Source of the DNA: Bacillota bacterium
GTDB taxonomy: Bacteria; Bacillota; Clostridia; Clostridiales; Clostridiaceae
Direction: 5' to 3'
Assembly: GCA_023424785.1 (NCBI GenBank)
Contig: JAFADP010000065.1
Span: forward strand, 1-11,112
DNA: 11,112 bases
The translations under genes and the position numbers were made by a program. Each line of letters starts with the position of its first letter. The stretch's first letter is position 1. Under the pieces are notes generated by a model. The model ran no database searches. It was not told the origin of the DNA and saw only the letters and a program-made list of their open reading frames with translations. This document shows, piece by piece, positions 6,527 through 11,112 of this stretch.

Positions 6527-7522
6527 ATGGAAAATAATATGATTAACTTATTAATAAACAATAGTAAAGAATTAGATAATGCTGGAGGTATGTTAACAAA
6601 AAACACTTTTAGAAAATGTAGTGCATTATCATTAACATTAAAAGGGGTTAAAGCAGATTCTAATAGAATTAATGAAGCAATAAAAATTGTTAAAAGTAAA
6701 ACATCAATAATATCAAATTTTAGAGGAAATAATTTATTTAATACAGCTACTGTAATATCAATTGAAGAAGATATGAATAGTGCTTTTGAAGAAATTAATA
6801 ATATATATTTAAAATTAAAGAAGGTATTTAGTTCAAGTGAATACTTAGTACTAGCTTCTATAGTGATTTTTAATGCTAGATATAGAATTGGTATAGATGA
6901 AGCTGTTAAAAATACTAGAGAAATTTATGATAATATGAAAAAGAACCATAGATTTTTAACAGGAAAAGAAGATATTTCAGCAGCAGCTATGATTGCAACT
7001 ACTTCAAGTAATATTAAAGAAACTTTAAATCAAATAGAAGAATATTATGAAGCTTTAAAAAATGTTGGGTTAGGTTCTAAGAATAACCTTCAAAGTATTT
7101 CTCATATACTACCTTTATTTAAAGGAAGTGTAGAAGAAAATGTTAATAAAGTTATAAATTTAGAAAAAGCATTAAAAGAAAATAAAGTGCCATTAAAGGG
7201 ATATTCAATGCCACTTTTAGGAGTAGCATCAATTGTTGCAGATGATGCTAATATGTTTGCAAAAGAAGTAAAAGAAGTTAGTGAAATAATTAAAAAAGAA
7301 AAAGGCTTTGGAAGCCTTACTTTAGGATCTACTATAAGAAATATGATAGCTGTGGGAATAGTAGCATCAAGTTATGCTGAAAAATTAGGGGATGAAGAAA
7401 AAGCTAATTTAATTAGTGCAACAAATAATATAGCATTAACAATTCAAATAGCTATAGAAATTGCCGCAACAAGTGCAGCTTGTGCAGCAGCTGCAGCATC
7501 TGCTGCTTCAAGTAGTAATTAA
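6527..7522 (+). CDS. DUF4003-like protein of unknown function
   Basis: A protein of 331 residues, mostly helical and probably cytoplasmic. The pattern FRGNNLFN (65-72), followed by a helical segment and HRFLTGKEDISAAAMIA (141-157), resembles the DUF4003 family common in Firmicutes, for which I know no established function. The rest is repeated amphipathic helices. The C terminus (about 302-331) is a low-complexity alanine/serine tail (AACAAAAASAASSS) after a hydrophobic stretch, which might lie against the membrane. Start: ATG 6527 has AAGGGGAG (6513-6520) at 6-base spacing. The gene follows the kinase by 75 bases with no strong terminator between, so some read-through from the two-component operon is possible. 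It ends before the hairpin that also controls the next gene. Confidence 0.65.
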   Translation: MENNMINLLINNSKELDNAGGMLTKNTFRKCSALSLTLKGVKADSNRINEAIKIVKSKTSIISNFRGNNLFNTATVISIEEDMNSAFEEINNIYLKLKKVFSSSEYLVLASIVIFNARYRIGIDEAVKNTREIYDNMKKNHRFLTGKEDISAAAMIATTSSNIKETLNQIEEYYEALKNVGLGSKNNLQSISHILPLFKGSVEENVNKVINLEKALKENKVPLKGYSMPLLGVASIVADDANMFAKEVKEVSEIIKKEKGFGSLTLGSTIRNMIAVGIVASSYAEKLGDEEKANLISATNNIALTIQIAIEIAATSAACAAAAASAASSSN

Positions 7523-7546
7523 TTGAAAATTTTATATTAAGTAAGA

Positions 7547-7597
7547 TACCTCTGGAATATAAATAACATAAGTTAATATTCCAGAGGTGATTTTTTT
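7547..7597 (+). promoter_or_regulatory. Terminator hairpin that also masks the terC ribosome binding site
   Basis: ACCTCTGGAATAT (7548-7560) pairs perfectly over 13 bases with 7576-7588; T7547-G7589 can add a wobble pair, and a 4-bp inner stem (7564-7567 with 7572-7575) caps the loop. Seven Ts follow (7591-7597), so it looks like the terminator of the DUF4003-like gene. The right arm contains the Shine-Dalgarno GAGGTGA (7584-7590) of the next gene, and the last two Ts of the run are the first bases of its TTG start codon. When folded, both read-through and initiation on terC should be blocked. No aptamer-sized sequence precedes it. Confidence 0.75.
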
Positions 7598-8441
7598 GAG
7601 AACTAAAAAGCATTTTTTAAATTTGTTATTTTGGATTAGTTTATCTATAGTTTTTAATATTTATATTTTTTACACCAAGGGAGAAAAAAGTGCTATAGAA
7701 TATTTTGGAGGATATATAGTTGAAATGTCCTTAAGCTTAGATAATCTATTTTTGTTTTTAATGATATTTTCAAGTTTTGGCATAGCTAAGGAGTATCAAG
7801 AAAGAGTTCTATTATATGGTGTATTAGGAGCAATGGTTTTAAGGCTTATATTTATATTACTTGGTGTAGGAATAATAAATAAGTTTCACTCAATACTATC
7901 TTTATTTGGTATATTACTATTATATAGTGGTTTGAAAATTCTCTTTGGAGAAAAAGAGAATGTAAAAGTTCATGATAATTTTGCATGTAAAGTATTAGGT
8001 AAAGTAATACCTATTACAAAAGAACTAAATGGAAATAGGTTTTTTGTAAGAAAAAATAAGGTTTTATATGCAACTCCACTATTAGCAGTGTTAGTAGTAA
8101 TAGAGTTTTCAGATGTATTATTTGCTTTAGATTCAATTCCAGCAATATTTTCTATAACTACAGATGTGTTTATAGTTTACTCATCAAATATATTTGCAAT
8201 ACTTGGACTTAGAAGTATGTATTATATTTTAGAAAAGCTAAATGATAGCTTTAAGTTTATGAAATATGGAGTAGGGGTTATATTAATGTTTACAGGTTGG
8301 AAGCTATTAGCTATGCTTTTCAATATAGAAATTTCAGTTGTTCTTTCAGTAGCTATAATAATGAGCATAATAGTTATAAGTGTTGTGATATCCCTTATTT
8401 TTGATGATAAAAGTAAGAAATATAAATATCATAAAAATTAA
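7596..8441 (+). CDS. TerC-family integral membrane protein, TTG start
   Basis: A protein of 281 residues with about seven to nine hydrophobic helices. It carries the two family signatures of acidic residues in membrane helices: E43-MSLSLDN (D49) in the first half and IEFSDVLFALDSIPAI (169-184) in the second, followed by FAILGLRSMYYIL. TerC/Alx proteins are linked to tellurite resistance and, in several bacteria, to manganese export or metal supply to secreted enzymes; a metal-transport role here is inferred from the family. It is somewhat shorter than the roughly 320 residues of many members. Start: GAGGTGA (7584-7590) is 5 bases from TTG 7596; the GTG at 7587 lies inside that site and cannot be served by it. 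The site is buried in the 7547-7597 hairpin, so expression is probably conditional or low. No yybP-ykoY manganese riboswitch fits the short upstream gap. Confidence 0.9.
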   Translation: MRTKKHFLNLLFWISLSIVFNIYIFYTKGEKSAIEYFGGYIVEMSLSLDNLFLFLMIFSSFGIAKEYQERVLLYGVLGAMVLRLIFILLGVGIINKFHSILSLFGILLLYSGLKILFGEKENVKVHDNFACKVLGKVIPITKELNGNRFFVRKNKVLYATPLLAVLVVIEFSDVLFALDSIPAIFSITTDVFIVYSSNIFAILGLRSMYYILEKLNDSFKFMKYGVGVILMFTGWKLLAMLFNIEISVVLSVAIIMSIIVISVVISLIFDDKSKKYKYHKN

Positions 8442-8458
8442 TAATAAAAATTAATAAT

Positions 8459-8495
8459 AAAAGTACTACACTAGTTAATAAGAGTAGTACTTTTT
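8459..8495. terminator. Bidirectional terminator between convergent terC and the HAD phosphatase gene
   Basis: AAAAGTACTAC (8459-8469) pairs with GTAGTACTTTT (8484-8494) over 11 bp with a 14-base loop. T-runs lie on the plus strand (8491-8495) and, as A-runs, on the minus-strand side. It probably ends both genes. Confidence 0.85.
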
Positions 8496-8500
8496 ATATA

Positions 8501-9286
8501 TTATAATACATATTCTTCAATAGCTTTAATAACACCATTTTCAGCATTGCTTCTTGCAATGAAATTTCCGTATTGTTTCATATCTTCATTAGCATTTTCC
8601 ATAACAAAACTATAATGAGCAGCTTGAAGCATTTCTATGTCATTATAAAAATCTCCAAATACCATTGTTTCATCATAAGAAATATTAAAATCTTTTTGTA
8701 TATTTCTTAAGGCATTACCTTTATTAATGTCTTTATTATTAATATCAAGCCATACAGAACCAGAAACAACTACCTTATAATCTTCACCAAATAAAGGGTT
8801 TAGTATTTTATAAGAATTTTCTTTAGAACCATTAAAGTCACATACGGCTATTTTAAAAATATCATCATTAATAGTAGTAAGATCATTAACAATTTCTCTA
8901 TTTAAATAATATTTACTTATTTCTTTTTCAATATCTTCAGAACATTTCATATGATAATGACATTTAACACCACACAAAATTAATGCTATATTAGGTATGT
9001 TTTCACAAGCCTTTATTACAGCTTGAACAACTTTTTTATCAATAATACTTATAATTGGATCCTTACCAGGCTCAGCTATATATGAACCATTATCACAAAT
9101 AAAGTATAATTTATCAGAATAAGGTTTAAAGTTTTCATATAAAGTCTTATAAGGTCTTCCACTAGCAACAACAAATTTAACATTCTTTTCTTCTAATTTA
9201 TTAAGTGTAGAAAAGAAGTTTTTAGGTAATTTACTATTTTCATCCAAAAGTGTTCCATCCATATCAGTAGCAATAAGTTTTATCAT
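8501..9286 (-). CDS. Cof-type HAD-superfamily hydrolase
   Basis: A soluble phosphatase of 261 residues, usual for the Cof/YidA group that acts on small phosphorylated metabolites such as sugar phosphates or cofactors. The substrate cannot be read from sequence. Motif I is DMDGTLLD with nucleophile D8 and acid/base D10; motif II is S42 in ASGRP; motif III is K189 in DINKGNAL; motif IV is GDFYND (D212, D216). The region between motifs II and III (about 83-185) is the C2-type cap. All catalytic residues are present. Start: the ATG at 9284-9286 on the minus strand has GAGGGA (9293-9298) at 6-base spacing. It is a single gene, convergent with terC and divergent from selO, with its own promoter in the 9287-9421 gap. 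Confidence 0.93.
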   Translation of the reverse strand: MIKLIATDMDGTLLDENSKLPKNFFSTLNKLEEKNVKFVVASGRPYKTLYENFKPYSDKLYFICDNGSYIAEPGKDPIISIIDKKVVQAVIKACENIPNIALILCGVKCHYHMKCSEDIEKEISKYYLNREIVNDLTTINDDIFKIAVCDFNGSKENSYKILNPLFGEDYKVVVSGSVWLDINNKDINKGNALRNIQKDFNISYDETMVFGDFYNDIEMLQAAHYSFVMENANEDMKQYGNFIARSNAENGVIKAIEEYVL

Positions 9287-9320
9287 AAATTATCCCTCGT
9301 ATCTGTTTATTTTTTAATTT

Positions 9321-9349
9321 ATTATAATATAAACAAGCCTTGAGAACAA
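9321..9349 (-). promoter_or_regulatory. Promoter of the HAD hydrolase gene
   Basis: Read on the minus strand: TTGTTC (9349-9344), a 17-base spacer and TATAAT (9326-9321). This gives a start near 9314 and a leader of about 28 bases. Confidence 0.55.
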
Positions 9350-9369
9350 TAAAATTAAATACATAAACT
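9340..9369 (+). promoter_or_regulatory. Possible selO promoter
   Basis: TTGAGA (9340-9345), an 18-base spacer and TAAACT (9364-9369). The -35 matches five of six bases and the -10 four of six. It overlaps the divergent promoter, so the two would compete. Confidence 0.4.
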
Positions 9370-9421
9370 AAAGATAAATGTAAATATTAAATAATAAATG
9401 TACAAAAGAAAAGGAGAAGGT

Positions 9422-10894
9422 ATGAAGGATAATAGTTTATTTATAAATATAAATGGAAAGCTAGAAAATACTTATATTAATTTGCCAGAAATAATGTATA
9501 CTAAACAAAGTCCAAGCAATATTCCAAATCCTAATTTAGTTATACTTAATACTGGATTAGCAAAAGAATTGGGGTTAAATGTAGATTTTTTAGAAAGTGA
9601 ATATGGAGTAAATATTCTTTCAGGAAATAAAGTTTTAGAAGGTACAACTCCTATTTCTCAAGCATATGCTGGTCATCAGTTTGGATATTTTACAATGCTT
9701 GGAGATGGAAGAGCAGTTCTTTTAGGTGAATGTGTAACTTCAAAAGGAGAAAGATATGATATTCAGTTAAAAGGATCTGGTATAACTAGATACTCTCGTG
9801 GAGGAGATGGAAAAGCAACTTTAGGACCTATGCTTAGAGAATATATTATAAGTGAAGGTATGCATGCTTTAGGTATTCCAACAACACGTAGTTTATCTGT
9901 TACTACAACAGGAGAATATATATGGCGTGAAGAAGAATTACCTGGTGCAGTATTAGCACGTATAGCAAAAAGTCATATACGTGTTGGAACTTTTCAATAT
10001 GTAGCAAATTGGGGAAGTATAGAAGAATTAAAAGCTTTAGCAGATTATACTTTAGAAAGACATTTTAAAGAGGGATTAAATGAAGAAAATCCTTATTTAT
10101 ATTTACTTAAAGAGGTAATAAGAAGGCAAGCTGAACTTATTTCAAAGTGGATGTTAGTTGGATTTATTCATGGAGTTATGAATACTGATAATATGGTTAT
10201 TAGTGGAGAAACTATTGATTATGGCCCATGTGCTTTTATGGATGTTTATGACCATAATACTGTTTTTAGTTCCATTGATAGAAATGGTAGATATGCATAT
10301 GGAAATCAACCTAATATTGGAGCATGGAATCTTTCAAGATTTGCAGAAGCCTTGTTACCATTAATAAGTGATAATAAAGATGAAGCTATTAGTTTAGCAC
10401 AAAAGGAAATTTCAAATTATAGTAATTTATATAAGAAATATTGGTATAGTGGAATGAGAAAGAAACTTGGATTATTTAATGAAGAGGAAGATGATATTCA
10501 TTTAATTGAAGCTCTTTTAACATTAATGGAACACCATAAAGCAGACTATACTAATACATTTAGATTATTAACAATAAATAATATTGAAGATATAGAATTT
10601 GCGAGTACAGAAAACTTTAAAAAGTGGTATGAATTATGGAAATTAAGATTAGATAAACAAGAACAATCAGAAGAAGAATGTATTAATTTAATGAAAAATA
10701 ATAATCCAAGAGTAATACCACGTAATCATAGAGTAGAAGAAGCATTAGAAGCTGCAGTAAATAATAATGATTATACTGTAATGTATTCTCTTTTAAATGC
10801 TATTACAAAACCTTATGATTATTCAATAGAAGATGATTATATAAAACTTCCTAAACCAACAAATTGTAAATATAAAACCTATTGTGGAACATAA
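9422..10894 (+). CDS. selO: Protein adenylyltransferase SelO (YdiU family)
   Basis: A pseudokinase-fold enzyme of 490 residues that, in characterised members, transfers AMP from ATP to protein Ser, Thr or Tyr residues and is tied to redox stress. Conserved blocks are intact: AYAGHQFG (81-88), GDGRAVLLGE (94-103), LKGSG (116-120), TRYSRGGDGKATLGPMLREY (122-141), RIAKSHIRVGTF (180-191), HGVMNTDNM (250-258) and DYGPCAFMD (266-274, metal-binding aspartate). The protein ends in Y-C-G-T, with cysteine (C488) where many animal homologs carry selenocysteine. Start: GGAG (9413-9416) is 5 bases from ATG 9422; the in-frame ATG at 9398 lies upstream of that site. Arginine codons include six CGT, much more than in neighbouring genes. 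It is a single gene followed by a strong terminator. Confidence 0.95.
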   Translation: MKDNSLFININGKLENTYINLPEIMYTKQSPSNIPNPNLVILNTGLAKELGLNVDFLESEYGVNILSGNKVLEGTTPISQAYAGHQFGYFTMLGDGRAVLLGECVTSKGERYDIQLKGSGITRYSRGGDGKATLGPMLREYIISEGMHALGIPTTRSLSVTTTGEYIWREEELPGAVLARIAKSHIRVGTFQYVANWGSIEELKALADYTLERHFKEGLNEENPYLYLLKEVIRRQAELISKWMLVGFIHGVMNTDNMVISGETIDYGPCAFMDVYDHNTVFSSIDRNGRYAYGNQPNIGAWNLSRFAEALLPLISDNKDEAISLAQKEISNYSNLYKKYWYSGMRKKLGLFNEEEDDIHLIEALLTLMEHHKADYTNTFRLLTINNIEDIEFASTENFKKWYELWKLRLDKQEQSEEECINLMKNNNPRVIPRNHRVEEALEAAVNNNDYTVMYSLLNAITKPYDYSIEDDYIKLPKPTNCKYKTYCGT

Positions 10895-10901
10895 AATATA
10901 T

Positions 10902-10940
10902 AAAAAGCATCTAAAATTAACAAGTTTTAGATGCTTTTTT
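10902..10940 (+). terminator. Rho-independent terminator of selO
   Basis: AAAAAGCATCTAAAA (10902-10916) pairs perfectly over 15 bases with 10925-10939, with an 8-base loop and a T-run at 10935-10940. Confidence 0.95.
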
Positions 10941-10951
10941 ATATAAAATAA

Positions 10952-10981
10952 TTGTATATATTAACAGTATTAATGTATAAT
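10952..10981 (+). promoter_or_regulatory. Promoter-like sequence before the right structured element
   Basis: A weak TTGTAT (10952-10957), an 18-base spacer and a perfect TATAAT (10976-10981). The predicted start is near 10988, about 10 bases before the 114-base element, as expected for a small-RNA gene. No reading frame follows. Confidence 0.5.
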
Positions 10982-10998
10982 TATAGTAATTTATCTGA

Positions 10999-11112
10999 TG
11001 TCTAGCCGTTGTAACACTCCCTTGTTCTATATAACAGGGAGCTAACAACGGACACGACCCTAGATTAACTCAGCTAAATTCAGTAGGAGATAAAAACTCC
11101 TACTGAATAAGT
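10999..11112 (+). ncRNA. Structured 114-base element, right copy (probable small RNA, family not identified)
   Basis: Identical over all 114 bases to 1-114 and in the same orientation, so the same four helices form, including the perfect 12-bp hairpin at 11078-11089 with 11097-11108. Here the 5' side is visible: a TATAAT box ends 17 bases upstream, and the selO terminator isolates the element from the preceding gene. The window ends at the last base of the match, so its own terminator is not seen. It is either a second genomic copy of a small-RNA gene or the same locus seen twice through overlapping contig ends. Confidence 0.5.

Noticed and set aside
7523..7595. yybP-ykoY manganese riboswitch before terC
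   Set aside because: The gap of 73 bases is filled by the hairpin; there is no room for the aptamer and its conserved loops are not seen.
8437..8460. Tandem repeat of an ATTAATAATAAAA-like unit after terC
   Set aside because: Two short AT-rich units are expected by chance in a genome of this composition.
10870..10894. Selenocysteine at the SelO C terminus
   Set aside because: The codon is TGT (cysteine), and the frame ends in a normal TAA; no in-frame TGA is present.
1..11112. Circular plasmid or phage inferred from the identical ends
   Set aside because: The content is housekeeping (thrS, selO, two-component system) with no replication, mobilisation or phage gene, so a repeat or assembly overlap is more likely.

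Overview
The window is a low-GC, chromosome-like segment from a Clostridium-type Firmicute. The evidence is strong A+T bias, near-exclusive AGA for arginine, strong purine-rich Shine-Dalgarno sites, a T-box leader before thrS, clostridial families (UBA/DUF4342, DUF4003) and many rho-independent terminators. The species cannot be named from the sequence. I see no phage, insertion-sequence, CRISPR, tRNA or rRNA gene.

Layout: (1) 1-175, a strongly structured 114-base sequence and a terminator. (2) 282-926, a ten-cysteine protein resembling zinc/iron-chelating YkgJ-like proteins. (3) 1010-1552, a small membrane protein with an N-terminal UBA-like domain and a DUF4342 module. (4) 1628-1955, promoter and threonine T-box, followed by thrS (1983-3893). 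(5) 4005-6451, a tight operon of a second UBA/DUF4342 protein, an OmpR-type response regulator and a sensor histidine kinase. (6) 6527-7522, a DUF4003-like protein. (7) 7596-8441, a TerC-family membrane protein whose ribosome binding site lies inside a long hairpin. (8) 8501-9286 on the minus strand, a Cof-type HAD phosphatase. (9) 9422-10894, the SelO/YdiU protein AMPylase. (10) 10999-11112, a second, base-for-base identical copy of the 114-base sequence at the left end.

The genes are mostly independent units separated by terminators; the only clear operon is UBA/DUF4342-regulator-kinase. The start choices used here differ from the longest reading frames for seven genes, because Shine-Dalgarno position, promoter overlap or paralog alignment favours an internal start. 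Two of these starts are TTG.

The least explained items are: the identical structured elements at both ends, which together give a promoter, a multi-helix RNA and a terminator, and so look like a non-coding RNA gene present twice or an overlap of contig ends; the terC hairpin, which is both a terminator and a Shine-Dalgarno mask; and the pair of UBA/DUF4342 paralogs on either side of thrS, one of them locked into a two-component operon.
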